In this document: positions 41,500-49,783 of the stretch, one piece after another
Layout: the number at the start of each line of letters is the position of its first letter
Numbering within the stretch: the stretch's first letter is position 1
Source of the DNA: Larkinella humicola
GTDB taxonomy: Bacteria; Bacteroidota; Bacteroidia; Cytophagales; Spirosomataceae
Reading direction: 5' to 3'
DNA length: 64,000 bases
Assembly (NCBI RefSeq): GCF_008727875.1
Contig: NZ_VTWS01000003.1
Span: forward strand, 434,001-498,000
Position numbers and translations under genes: made by a program
Notes under the pieces: generated by a model
The model's database searches: none
The model's input: only the letters and a program-made list of their open reading frames with translations
What the model was told of the DNA's origin: nothing

Positions 41500-41512
41500 C
41501 GCAGCGTCGTAA

Positions 41513-41544
41513 AACTCTTAACTTTTAATTCTTAACTCTTCACC
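41513..41544. repeat. Single-arm repeat of the AACTCTTAAC word
   Basis: AACTCTTAACTTTTAATTCT and following TAACTCTTCACC at 41513-41544 carry the same word (reverse complement GAGTTAAGA) as the inverted repeats at 5.3, 50.4 and 51.7 kb. No partner arm is evident nearby. It includes the stop codon of the amidohydrolase gene (41532-41534). It may be a half-element that never formed or lost its hairpin. Confidence 0.55.
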
Positions 41545-42731
41545 TTCAACTCCTCCAGCGCCAGCCAGCTCATTAACCCGGCCCCGATTTCCAGGGCTGA
41601 TTCGTCGATGTCAAACGTGGGCGTATGAACGCCGGAAATGATGCCCCGCTCTTCGTTGCGCGTTCCGAGTCGGTAAAAACACGAATCGACCACTTGGGAA
41701 TAAAACGCAAAATCTTCGCCCGCCATCCACAAATCGAGGTTCACGATGTTTTCAGCACCCATGTATTCCGTGGCCGCCGAGCGCATGCGCCGGGTCAGTT
41801 CGGGGTGGTTTTTCAGGAACGGATAACCGCGTACCACCGTAAATTCGCACACGGCTCCCATCGCTTCGGCCATGCCTTCGGCCATTTTTTTCATCCGGCG
41901 CAGGCCGTCTTCCCGCCATTCTTCGTCCATGCAGCGAAACGTGCCTTCGATTTTCACTTCGTTGGGAATCACGTTCGTGACGCCGTCGGCAATAAACCGC
42001 CCGAACGACAACACCGAGGGGTTGGCCGGTTTGCGGTTGCGACTGATGATCTGCTGCAAAGCCACGATGATGTGCGAAGCGATCAACACCGGGTCGATGA
42101 GCTGGTCGGGCATGGCTCCGTGGCCGCCTTTCCCAATAACCGTCAGGTACAATTCGTCGGTGCTGGCCATGTACATGCCTTCCCGAAAGCCGATTTTCCC
42201 GACCGGCACATTCGGGGCCACGTGCTGGCCGAGCATGCTGGCCGGAGCCGGGTTTTCCAGCACGCCGTCTTTGATCATCAACGACGCGCCACCGGGGGCT
42301 TTTTCCTCCGCCGGTTGAAAAACCAGTTTCACCGTTCCCTCAAACTGGTCGCGGAGTTGCTGCAAAATCCGGGCGGTTCCCAACAATGACGACGTGTGAA
42401 CATCGTGCCCACAGGCGTGCATGACGCCCTCGACGGTCGATTTGTAGGAAACATCGTTGGCTTCGTGAATCGGCAGCGCGTCCATATCGGCCCGCAGCCC
42501 CACGACCCGGCTTTCGGATGAACGGCCCGCCTGTCCTTCGATGAGCGCGACCAAACCGGTGTTGGCAACGCCTTCCTGCGGAGTCAGGCCAATGGCTTTG
42601 AGTTGTTCGGCAACGAATTGAGCGGTTTTGAACTCATTGAACGACAACTCCGGGTTGGCGTGCAGGTGACGGCGGTTGGCAATCAAGTCGGCCGCATAGT
42701 CCCGCGCTAGTGTTTTGATTTGTTCTTTCAT
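41532..42731 (-). CDS. M20 family amidohydrolase (N-acyl amino acid hydrolase)
   Basis: A 399-residue cytosolic zinc amidohydrolase of the IAA-amino acid/hippurate hydrolase branch: HLHANPELSFNEFKTAQFV, VVGLRADMDALPIHEANDV, metal-binding MHACGHDVHTSSLLGTARIL, and GGHGAMPDQLIDPVLIASHI. The late metal site is LWMAGEDFAFYSQ. It removes acyl groups from N-acyl amino acids, probably for scavenging. RDD protein gene is upstream (36 nt between) and the phosphatase gene downstream on the same strand. Distinct from the membrane M20 protein at 22.2 kb. Confidence 0.93.
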   Translation of the reverse strand: MKEQIKTLARDYAADLIANRRHLHANPELSFNEFKTAQFVAEQLKAIGLTPQEGVANTGLVALIEGQAGRSSESRVVGLRADMDALPIHEANDVSYKSTVEGVMHACGHDVHTSSLLGTARILQQLRDQFEGTVKLVFQPAEEKAPGGASLMIKDGVLENPAPASMLGQHVAPNVPVGKIGFREGMYMASTDELYLTVIGKGGHGAMPDQLIDPVLIASHIIVALQQIISRNRKPANPSVLSFGRFIADGVTNVIPNEVKIEGTFRCMDEEWREDGLRRMKKMAEGMAEAMGAVCEFTVVRGYPFLKNHPELTRRMRSAATEYMGAENIVNLDLWMAGEDFAFYSQVVDSCFYRLGTRNEERGIISGVHTPTFDIDESALEIGAGLMSWLALEELKVKS

Positions 42732-42767
42732 ATGGGTAGATCCCTGCGGAACCGGGCCGCGCAGGCT

Positions 42768-43466
42768 TTAAGAGGCTAAAAACTGGTAATCATTGATCAG
42801 TGTCCGAAGGAACGTGGTATCGTCCAGTTCCGACCGAACCCCAATCACTTGCTTGACTTTATCAGCCGCTAAACCGCTGATTTCGGGATTATTCATTCGC
42901 AACGCTTCCCGGACAATGTTCAAATCCCGGTCGGAAAGCTGGGCTACTTCCGGAAACCGCACCTGATAATCGTCGGGTAAGGCCCGGTAGGTAATCTGCG
43001 CCAGCGTAACGGGGCGGGTCAGTTTCACCACCGTGGTGCCAGCGGCAATGTCGCCAATTCGCTGGCCCCGGCCGTTGGCCGCAATGGTAATGACGGCCAC
43101 CATACCGCCAAAAAACATCGGCGATTCGATGATCCGGAGCAGCCAGCGGAGCAGATAAGCCCCCAAACCGGGTTGTGATCCGTCGAGCATCACGACGCGA
43201 ATTTTCATTGCTATTTTGCCGAGGCTTTGTCCATTCAGAAACGTTTCGCACAGCAGATCATACAGCATGAATGGCAACAGCAAAAACAGGCCCGTCCAGA
43301 AAGGGCTCCGAAAAGCGCCGGGGAGTAGTTTGGTCAGCACAAAATACAGAATCAGCCATCCCAGCAGAATCAGGTAATCGAGCAACAACGCCAGAATCCG
43401 GTCGCCCAAACTGGCGGGTTCGTATTCCAGCGTAACGTTTTGGGAAGTCTGAATCGAAACGGTCAT
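42768..43466 (-). CDS. RDD family membrane protein
   Basis: 232 residues; the RDD block is YEPASLGDRILALLLDYLIL (the R and D residues that name the family), followed by helices near 25-50, 60-90 and 115-130 and NGQSLGKIAMKIRVVMLDGS. After the membrane part comes a 100-residue cytosolic tail. RDD proteins are often beside SpoIIM, DUF4129 and MoxR genes in Bacteroidota and fit the second block of that system here. Its function is unknown; ion or small-molecule transport is suggested for relatives. Confidence 0.9.
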   Translation of the reverse strand: MTVSIQTSQNVTLEYEPASLGDRILALLLDYLILLGWLILYFVLTKLLPGAFRSPFWTGLFLLLPFMLYDLLCETFLNGQSLGKIAMKIRVVMLDGSQPGLGAYLLRWLLRIIESPMFFGGMVAVITIAANGRGQRIGDIAAGTTVVKLTRPVTLAQITYRALPDDYQVRFPEVAQLSDRDLNIVREALRMNNPEISGLAADKVKQVIGVRSELDDTTFLRTLINDYQFLAS

Positions 43467-43500
43467 AATAATCTGGTTTTCCTGGCAAGACTTTCGACCA

Positions 43501-43572
43501 TTTGATTTGTTTCCAGGCTGACCCTGTCAGGGTCTTTGACCACTAACAGGGTCAGCCTGGAAACAAATCAAA
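43501..43572. repeat. 27-bp perfect inverted repeat with nested core
   Basis: Arm 43501-43527 (TTTGATTTGTTTCCAGGCTG and on) is the exact reverse complement of 43546-43572. The loop contains GGTC-ttt-GACC (43531-43541). The inner sequence CCCTGT..GGTC..GACC..ACAGGG is the same core as the repeat behind the RidA gene at 6.56-6.6 kb. The right arm includes the end of the glycosyltransferase gene (43568-43572). Confidence 0.85.
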
Positions 43573-44752
43573 GATGATTAAAAATTGTCTCTGCAAAATA
43601 AACGTTCGAATTGCGATCGGCTAACTTTTGCAGATTTGTTTTCGAATACGGTGGTGCTTCCGTCAAAATCCGTTCCAGAAGAGCCCGAATCGCATCCGGC
43701 GAGGTGGCATCCGTCACGGCCCCCAGTTGCTCGGTTTGCACCAGATGACCCAGATAACCGTAATCCGACGCCAACACCGGTTTTCCGGAAACCGCAGCCC
43801 GCACCACGACCGACGCCATGCCGATGTGGTTCTGGTATAACGCCAAAACGTAGTCCGACAACTCGAAATACACCTGAATTTCCCGCCCTTTTATTTCGTC
43901 AAACACCCGCACAATCTGCATGTCGCTCCCGACCTCAGTCATGCTGCGTTCGACTTTTTCCCGAAAACCGGGTTGAATCGGCCCGGCCAGCACCAGACAC
44001 AATGCCCGTTGCTGCGCCGGTTTCAGGAGTTTCAGGGCATCGAGCAGCGGCTCAATGCCTTTGCGGTCGTCCAGGTGCCCGAAAAGCAGCAGAATCCGGC
44101 GGTTGGGTGAAATCTGGAGTTTCATTCGCAGGTGTTCGACCTCGGCGGGCGTAATGGCATGCGATTCGACCGGATCGGCCAGCGGCCAGATTTTGACGTG
44201 CGGACTCAACGCCCGCAAGCCCTCCACCGCCGAATGATCCAGGCAAAACAGATTGGTCAAGCCTTTCCGGTTCAGAACCCCGTTTAAGGTTACTTTTTTT
44301 CGAATTCCGTTCAGCCGGGCTTTGATGCCGGGCCGGGTTTTGTAATGAAAATCCGGCCGAAAATAAATACCGGAAACGGCAAAGGGCGCCGACCGTCCGA
44401 GCCAGGTTGCCAGCATAAACAGATCGAAATACATCAGCAACACGTGCGATGGCTGATGCGTCTGCCCGTATTTCAACACCAGATTCCATTCCTTGAACGA
44501 ACGGGTCGCCATCGACGCTCCGTGTACGGTTTCAATGTCTTCCTCCGAAATGGGTACGAACCGGATGTTTTCGATACCCGGTTTGGCTTCGAGCAAGGCC
44601 TCAAATTGCTTCCCGAACGATTGCTGGGTCACGACGATCAGTTCACCTTCGGGGCGGTTTTGCACCCAGTAGGCGATCAGATGCGTCAGGTAATCAGCGT
44701 GGTGGCCGTCGATGATCGTATCAAAAAGCAGGATTTTTTTCGCTCTGTTCAC
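43568..44752 (-). CDS. GT-B glycosyltransferase
   Basis: A 394-residue glycosyltransferase with GTG start (complement of 44750-44752), directly abutting the previous gene's stop. The N-terminal half begins KKILLFDTIIDGHHADYLTH and the C-terminal Rossmann half has LLLFGHLDDRKGIEPLLDAL followed by YFELSDYVLALYQNHIGMAS and AVSGKPVLASDYGYLGHLVQ, the donor-binding pattern of the GT4-like clan. There is no signal peptide, so it acts in the cytosol on the inner membrane or a soluble acceptor. It is coupled to another GT4 enzyme; both are probably involved in surface polysaccharide. Confidence 0.88.
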   Translation of the reverse strand: MNRAKKILLFDTIIDGHHADYLTHLIAYWVQNRPEGELIVVTQQSFGKQFEALLEAKPGIENIRFVPISEEDIETVHGASMATRSFKEWNLVLKYGQTHQPSHVLLMYFDLFMLATWLGRSAPFAVSGIYFRPDFHYKTRPGIKARLNGIRKKVTLNGVLNRKGLTNLFCLDHSAVEGLRALSPHVKIWPLADPVESHAITPAEVEHLRMKLQISPNRRILLLFGHLDDRKGIEPLLDALKLLKPAQQRALCLVLAGPIQPGFREKVERSMTEVGSDMQIVRVFDEIKGREIQVYFELSDYVLALYQNHIGMASVVVRAAVSGKPVLASDYGYLGHLVQTEQLGAVTDATSPDAIRALLERILTEAPPYSKTNLQKLADRNSNVYFAETIFNHL

Positions 44753-45853
44753 TTATGCAATACGTTGGTAAACCTGAAGTGTTTGACTCGCCGTTTTTTC
44801 CAGCGAAAAATGCTGCCCCCGCTCGCGTCCTTTCCGGACCAGGGACTGGCGCAGTGACTCGTCCAGAATGATTTTTTCGATTTGTTGTTGCATATCCAAC
44901 GCCGATTCCGGGTCGAAATACAGCGCGGCCTCCCGCGCCACTTCCGGGAAACAGGACGCCCGACTCAACACCACCGGGCAACCGGCCGCAAAAGCTTCCA
45001 GAATCGGAATGCCGAAGCCTTCGTAGAGCGACGGATAGACAAACGCCAGTGCGTTCTGGTACAGGCGATACAGCGTAAAATCGTCGATGTTGCGTTGGCT
45101 GATCCGGTTTGTCAGGTCCAGTTGCTGAATCCACTGCGTCTCTTCCGGACTGAACGAACCGCCCCCGGCACAGATCAGTTGGACATGACGGTGTTTTTTG
45201 AGCGTCGGCGCAACTGCTTTTAGAAAAGGAATGAAATTTTTGTAATCGTTGCGGGCACCGACATACAGCAAATACGCTTCCGGCACCTCGATCTGAACGG
45301 TTTCGGGGACTTTCAGCGTCTGAAAAGCCGTTGCGTGGTAAACGACGGTGATCTTCTCCGGTTTGATGTTAAACAGCTCGATCAGATCGGTTTTGGTGTT
45401 TTCCGACACCGCAATGATCTGGGCGCTCCGGTCGAACAACCTTTGTTTCAGGTCTTTCGACGCGTTATCGATGTGGCCGAATTCAGCCCCAAACTTGTCT
45501 TTAATGGCATCGTGGTACGTCAACACCACCGGTTTTTTCGTGTGCTTCAGAAAGTACGGGTGAAAAAAAGTAGGGTGAAAAACGTCGTAGTTATTCTGCA
45601 TCAACCGGGTCACGCTCCACAACCGGTTCACCTGCGAAAAGAGCATATTGGTGGGCATAAAACCCAGGAAATACGAAAATGACTGCACCCGAAACGCGTC
45701 ACTTTCCAGCAGGTAGGCATTGTTGGAAAACAAAAGCGACAACTGGGTTTCAACGCCTTTTTCTCGCAGCGATACCATCAGATCGTAAAAATACCGGGAC
45801 ACTCCGCCATACCGCACCCCTGTAAAGGCCTGATGGTCAAACAATACTTTCAT
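44753..45853 (-). CDS. Glycosyltransferase family 4 protein
   Basis: 366 residues with a classical GT4 domain layout. N-terminal acceptor side: MKVLFDHQAFTGVRYGGVSR. C-terminal donor side: YLLYVGARNDYKNFIPFLKA, then ALAFVYPSLYEGFGIPILEA with the E-X7-E motif and GCPVVLSRASCFPEVAREAA. It transfers a sugar from a nucleotide donor to an unknown acceptor. It is the first gene of a two-gene minus-strand operon with the other glycosyltransferase; no gap between them. It diverges from SpoIIM. Confidence 0.93.
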   Translation of the reverse strand: MKVLFDHQAFTGVRYGGVSRYFYDLMVSLREKGVETQLSLLFSNNAYLLESDAFRVQSFSYFLGFMPTNMLFSQVNRLWSVTRLMQNNYDVFHPTFFHPYFLKHTKKPVVLTYHDAIKDKFGAEFGHIDNASKDLKQRLFDRSAQIIAVSENTKTDLIELFNIKPEKITVVYHATAFQTLKVPETVQIEVPEAYLLYVGARNDYKNFIPFLKAVAPTLKKHRHVQLICAGGGSFSPEETQWIQQLDLTNRISQRNIDDFTLYRLYQNALAFVYPSLYEGFGIPILEAFAAGCPVVLSRASCFPEVAREAALYFDPESALDMQQQIEKIILDESLRQSLVRKGRERGQHFSLEKTASQTLQVYQRIA

Positions 45854-46027
45854 AAAATAGCCAAATACACCCAGAAACTACAAACTTACGGAGAAACCCT
45901 TTGACAACGGCTATTTGTTGCCGAAATCGACCGTATTGTCCCCGTTCGTATGAGCGGCTTTGAAATATGGCATTTGATTTGCAACTTATCCGACCCAATG
46001 GGTTTCGGCCCATAACCCGTTTTTTTC

Positions 46028-47011
46028 ATGCGCGAAGCGGCTTTTATCAAACAGAATACGGAAAAGTGGAAGGAGATCGAGAGCGAACCGGTAACCGCCA
46101 ACGACCGCTCCAACCCCGACGTGCTGACCGACCACTTCATCGAACTGACCGATGACCTGTCGTATGCCCGGACGTTCTACCCCACGTCGCCCGTCACCCG
46201 GTATCTCAACGGTCTGGCGGCCACGATGCACCGGCGGCTGATGGGCAACAAACGGGAGGACCGCAGCCGTTTTGTCCAGTTCTGGGCGGTAGAATTGCCG
46301 TTGCTGTTCCGGAAATCACACCGGCTTTTGCTGGTGTCGTTCGTCATTTTTCTGGTAGCGGCTGCACTGGGCTGGGTGTCGGCGGCCAACGACGAGTTGT
46401 TTGTCCGGCTGATTCTGGGCGACGATTACGTCAATATGACGCTCGAAAACATCCGGAAAGGCGATCCGCTGGCGGTTTACAAAGGCAGTGGACAGGCCGA
46501 TATGTTCATGGGCATCACCGTCAACAACATCCGGGTTTCGTTCATCGCGTTCATTCTGGGTTTGTTTGCGTCCTTCGGAACGATTGCTGTCATGTTTCAG
46601 AACGGCGTGATGCTGGGCGCTTTTCAGTATTTTTTCTACGAACGCGGTTTGCTGCTTCCGTCTGTCCTAACGATCTGGATTCACGGAACGCTGGAAATTT
46701 CGGCCATCGTCATTGCGGGCAGCGCGGGTCTGACGCTCGGCAACAGTTTGTTGTTTCCGGGCACCTGGTCACGGCTGGAGTCGTTCAAACACGGAGCCAA
46801 ACAGGGGCTCAAAATTGTGATCGGGCTCGTACCGGTTTTCATCACGGCGGGTTTTCTGGAGAGTTTCGTCACGCGGTTACCCCTGCATCCGGTGGTCAGT
46901 TCGGCTATTATTCTGGCATCGGCTGCGTTCATTATCTGGTATTTTATCCTGTATCCGATTCAACTGGAAAAGAGAATTACTGAGGATGGGAACGCGGATC
47001 GAACGGATTGA
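46028..47011 (+). CDS. Stage II sporulation protein M (SpoIIM)-like membrane protein
   Basis: 327 residues with a helical N-terminal cytosolic region and five or six hydrophobic segments from about residue 95. The SpoIIM pattern is visible in FIAFILGLFASFGTIAVMFQ, MLGAFQYFFYERGLLLPSVL and IWIHGTLEISAIVIAGSAGL. The organism is a Gram-negative type with no other spore genes, so this is not a sporulation function; in Bacteroidota these proteins go with RDD, DUF4129, MoxR and DUF58. The last nine codons lie in a hairpin arm (46984-47082). Confidence 0.9.
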   Translation: MREAAFIKQNTEKWKEIESEPVTANDRSNPDVLTDHFIELTDDLSYARTFYPTSPVTRYLNGLAATMHRRLMGNKREDRSRFVQFWAVELPLLFRKSHRLLLVSFVIFLVAAALGWVSAANDELFVRLILGDDYVNMTLENIRKGDPLAVYKGSGQADMFMGITVNNIRVSFIAFILGLFASFGTIAVMFQNGVMLGAFQYFFYERGLLLPSVLTIWIHGTLEISAIVIAGSAGLTLGNSLLFPGTWSRLESFKHGAKQGLKIVIGLVPVFITAGFLESFVTRLPLHPVVSSAIILASAAFIIWYFILYPIQLEKRITEDGNADRTD

Positions 47012-47082
47012 AACAGATTTTATCCGTGGAAATCTGTTTCAATCCGTTCAATCGCAACGGCGACCCGGCCGCGTTCCCATCC
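46984..47082. repeat. Two-step inverted repeat at the SpoIIM gene end
   Basis: The inner stem is perfect over 20 bp (47001-47020 with 47030-47049; GAACGGATTGAAACAGATTT). The outer stem is perfect over 14 bp (46984-46997, GGATGGGAACGCGG, with 47069-47082). A 19-nt bulge lies on the right side. The left arms encode the end of SpoIIM and contain its stop codon. Confidence 0.85.
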
Positions 47083-47101
47083 GTCAAATAAATAATAACT
47101 C

Positions 47102-47983
47102 ATGAATCTCTACCAAACGCGCGATTTCGGCGAAAAAATCAACGCCACGATTCAATATGCCGTCAAGCAAATCCGCAGTCTTAGCACGGCGCTGCTCTAC
47201 ATTGCCGGGGCTCCGGCGCTGATCGCGGGGATTGCGTCGGGTATGGCATCGGCGTCGATGCTGTCGACCCAACCAACCGGCGTCAATGCGCCCCGCATGA
47301 ACGACTGGATGATTCAGCAGTTGTCGAGCCCTTATTACCTGGTGGCCATTGTGTTTGCGTTGTTCATCCCGCTGCTGGTTAATCTCACCGTTTATGGCCA
47401 TTTGAAAGTCTACAACCGAAATCCGGGCGAACCCGTCAGCGTTGAAGCGGTTTGGGCGGAGGTTCAAAATGCGTTCGGGCGGGCTGTCGTTACCTGGCTG
47501 GTGGTTGGCATCCTCGTCATTGCGGCCACGCTTTTTTTCCTGATTCCGGGTATTTATCTGGGCGTTGTCTTTTCGTTAGCACTCGCTGTGGTGGTTCTGG
47601 AAGACGGTTCGGCCAGCACGTTTATGGGGCGGTGTTTCGAACTGATCCGCGACCACTGGTGGTCGACCTTCGGGCTGATCATCATCATCAGTTTTATCGC
47701 CTATATTCTCAGTTTTGCATTCAATGTGCCCGCAGCCGGTGTCAGCATGATGGTCGCCCTGAAACTCGTCCCCAGCATGCCGGTTTACGTGACGATTCTG
47801 ACCAGCATCCTCAGTACGATCGGCAGTGTGGTGGTCTCGTCGCTCATCGCCCTGGGCATCGCTTTTCAGTATTTTAACCTGGTTGAATTGCGGGATGGCC
47901 GCAGCATTCTGTCGGCCATCGACAGCATCGGATCGTCTACGCCCCCACCCATTCCCCGTTCCAGCGATGAAGGTGATTATTAA
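47102..47983 (+). CDS. Multi-pass membrane protein of the SpoIIM/DUF4129 cluster
   Basis: 293 residues with about six membrane helices, including ALLYIAGAPALIAGIASGMA, YYLVAIVFALFIPLLVNLTV, TWLVVGILVIAATLFFLIPG and a final VVVSSLIALGIAFQYFNLVE. The tail (SSTPPPIPRSSDEGDY) is Pro/Ser rich and cytosolic. It resembles the membrane domain seen in glycerophosphodiesterase-type proteins and YciC/DUF975 proteins, but no enzymatic domain is attached. It overlaps the DUF4129 gene by 17 nt, so the two are probably cotranscribed. Confidence 0.8.
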   Translation: MNLYQTRDFGEKINATIQYAVKQIRSLSTALLYIAGAPALIAGIASGMASASMLSTQPTGVNAPRMNDWMIQQLSSPYYLVAIVFALFIPLLVNLTVYGHLKVYNRNPGEPVSVEAVWAEVQNAFGRAVVTWLVVGILVIAATLFFLIPGIYLGVVFSLALAVVVLEDGSASTFMGRCFELIRDHWWSTFGLIIIISFIAYILSFAFNVPAAGVSMMVALKLVPSMPVYVTILTSILSTIGSVVVSSLIALGIAFQYFNLVELRDGRSILSAIDSIGSSTPPPIPRSSDEGDY

Positions 47984-48716
47984 CCGTAGGGCGAAAAACC
48001 GCCTGGCCGGTTTATTGCTCCTGGCGACCCTGACCGGTTTTCCGGCGATAGCGCAACTGCCCGTTCCCCAGGCCAAAGACACGGCGCAGGCACAACCGGC
48101 TCCCGACGACCGCAGTTCGATCCGGATGCGAAAACCGTCGACCGCCAAACTGAACGACTATCGCAACGACCGCGATTACCAGTATGGCCAGGACTTTAAA
48201 CCCCGCAACAACCTGTGGTCTAAATTCTGGAGCTGGTTCTGGCAAAAAGTGGGCGAATTTTTGACGAGCAAATCCTACCAGAATTTCTGGCAATATGTGT
48301 TTCTGGCGGCTGCTGCGGGTCTGGTAGTCTGGCTGGTCATCAAAGCCGAAATCATGGGATTCATTTTTAGTAAAAAATCACAGGGAGCTGCGCTGGCTTA
48401 CGAAACGCTGACTGAAAACATTCACGAAATCGACTTTGAGCAACAGATCAACGCGGCTATCGACCAGCGAAATTACCGGCTGGCGGTTCGGTTGCTGTAT
48501 TTGCAAACGCTGAAACACCTGAGCAACCACAACCTGATCGACTGGAAACCGAATAAGACCAACCGCAGCTACGTTTACGAACTGGCACAGTCGCCCCTGC
48601 AACCGGCGTTCGAAACCCTGACGACGCAGTTTGAATACATCTGGTACGGCGATTTCCCGATTACCGAAGAGCGGTTTAAACCGTTGCAGGAATCGTTTGA
48701 ACGGTTTAACCGGTAA
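47967..48716 (+). CDS. DUF4129 domain-containing protein
   Basis: 249 residues from the ATG at 47967. A signal or anchor (LAGLLLLATLTGFPAIAQL) is followed by a polar region, one membrane helix (YVFLAAAAGLVVWLVIKAEI) and a C-terminal DUF4129 domain (about 160-249: YETLTENIHEIDFEQQINAA, YRLAVRLLYLQTLKHLSNHN, IDWKPNKTNRSYVYEL). Normally placed next to DUF4350 and MoxR. It closes the second block of that system here and is transcribed towards the SDR gene, which is on the opposite strand with no gap. Confidence 0.9.
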   Translation: MKVIINRRAKNRLAGLLLLATLTGFPAIAQLPVPQAKDTAQAQPAPDDRSSIRMRKPSTAKLNDYRNDRDYQYGQDFKPRNNLWSKFWSWFWQKVGEFLTSKSYQNFWQYVFLAAAAGLVVWLVIKAEIMGFIFSKKSQGAALAYETLTENIHEIDFEQQINAAIDQRNYRLAVRLLYLQTLKHLSNHNLIDWKPNKTNRSYVYELAQSPLQPAFETLTTQFEYIWYGDFPITEERFKPLQESFERFNR

Positions 48717-49505
48717 TTACAAACCGCCGGTTTTTCCCCCATCCACCGGCACATTGATTCCGTTGATCGAAGCCGCTGCGGGTGTGCAGAGAAAGGCCAC
48801 GGCTGCCGCTACTTCTTCCGCTTCCGCAAACCGTCGGCTGGGAATTTCGGCCTGCATTTGGGCTTCAATTTCAGCCCGTGATTGATTCTGCGCGCCCGCC
48901 CGCATGGTCAGCACGGCATCCAGTCGGGCCGTACGCGTATAACCCGGCAACACGTTGTTAACCGTGATTCCAAATTGAGCGATTTCCAGCGACAGGGTTT
49001 TGGCCCACTGCGCTACCGCTCCGCGAATGGTGTTGGAAACGCCCAGGCCCACAATAGGTTGTTTCACCGATGTGGAAATAATGTTGACAATCCGGCCGTA
49101 CCCCGCCCGCTTCATCGCCGGCACGACGGCCTGCACCAGAATCTGATTATTCAGAAGGTGAGCGGCAAACGTTTTGGTAAACTCCTCCGGTTTGGCGTCG
49201 ATCAGCGGGCCACCCGCCGGGCCACCGGTATTATTGATCAGAATGTGAACCTCCGGAAAGTCAGTCAGATAAGCATCGATGGCGGTTTTCACTTCTTCCG
49301 GACTGGCAAAATCAGCTACCTGATACCGGTGTTGCTGCCCCTGCTGTGTGTCTAATGAGCCGATGGCTTCTTTCAGTTTCTCTTCATTGCGAGCCAGCAG
49401 CGTAACATTCGCGCCCAATAGCGCCAGTTCAACGGCGGTCGCATAGCCAATTCCCTGCGTGCTTCCACAGACAATAGCGGTTTTTCCGGTAAGCGAAAGA
49501 TTCAT
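48717..49505 (-). CDS. SDR family protein with substituted catalytic residues
   Basis: 262 residues with a normal NAD(P) fold: cofactor loop CGSTQGIGYA, DFASPEEVKT, and NNTGGP. The expected catalytic YxxxK is absent: after NIIS (S144) the aligned positions are S157 and R161 (VSNTIRGAV) instead of Tyr and Lys. The rest of the C-terminal region, including VNNVLPGYTRTARLDAVL, is conserved. Such members are found as a reductase-like subgroup and may bind ligand without normal oxidoreductase chemistry. Not linked to fatty-acid genes here. Confidence 0.9.
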   Translation of the reverse strand: MNLSLTGKTAIVCGSTQGIGYATAVELALLGANVTLLARNEEKLKEAIGSLDTQQGQQHRYQVADFASPEEVKTAIDAYLTDFPEVHILINNTGGPAGGPLIDAKPEEFTKTFAAHLLNNQILVQAVVPAMKRAGYGRIVNIISTSVKQPIVGLGVSNTIRGAVAQWAKTLSLEIAQFGITVNNVLPGYTRTARLDAVLTMRAGAQNQSRAEIEAQMQAEIPSRRFAEAEEVAAAVAFLCTPAAASINGINVPVDGGKTGGL

Positions 49506-49603
49506 CGTAAAGTCGGTTTAGTCCGGGCCGTTTTTAGCGGCTACAACCCGTTCATTCGTGTAAATTGCTAAATAACGGCATTGCGGCAATATTTTTACTA
49601 ATT

Positions 49604-49619
49604 TACCAATCAATTGGTA
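49604..49619. promoter_or_regulatory. Candidate operator in the SDR/LemA divergent spacer
   Basis: TACCAAT-ca-ATTGGTA forms a perfect 7-bp dyad with a 2-nt centre (49604-49619), 99 nt upstream of the SDR start and 165 nt upstream of LemA. The remaining part of the 278-nt spacer has no other structure I can support. Confidence 0.3.
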
Positions 49620-49783
49620 CCCGTAATCAGTTATTCACCCGAATCACCTGCCCCCCATCCATGCGGGTTTCCAATCATCAACCCCGGCGGAGGGATTACG
49701 GTCGAAAGCGTCCGACCGTGTAATTTATTGGGGTATGGATCCGGTTTTAACGAACTTTGCTAACAAATTAATCGATAAAAAAC

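Noticed and set aside
46028-47011. SpoIIM as evidence for sporulation
   Set aside because: No other sporulation gene is present and outer-membrane genes show a Gram-negative organism; the family also occurs in Bacteroidota.
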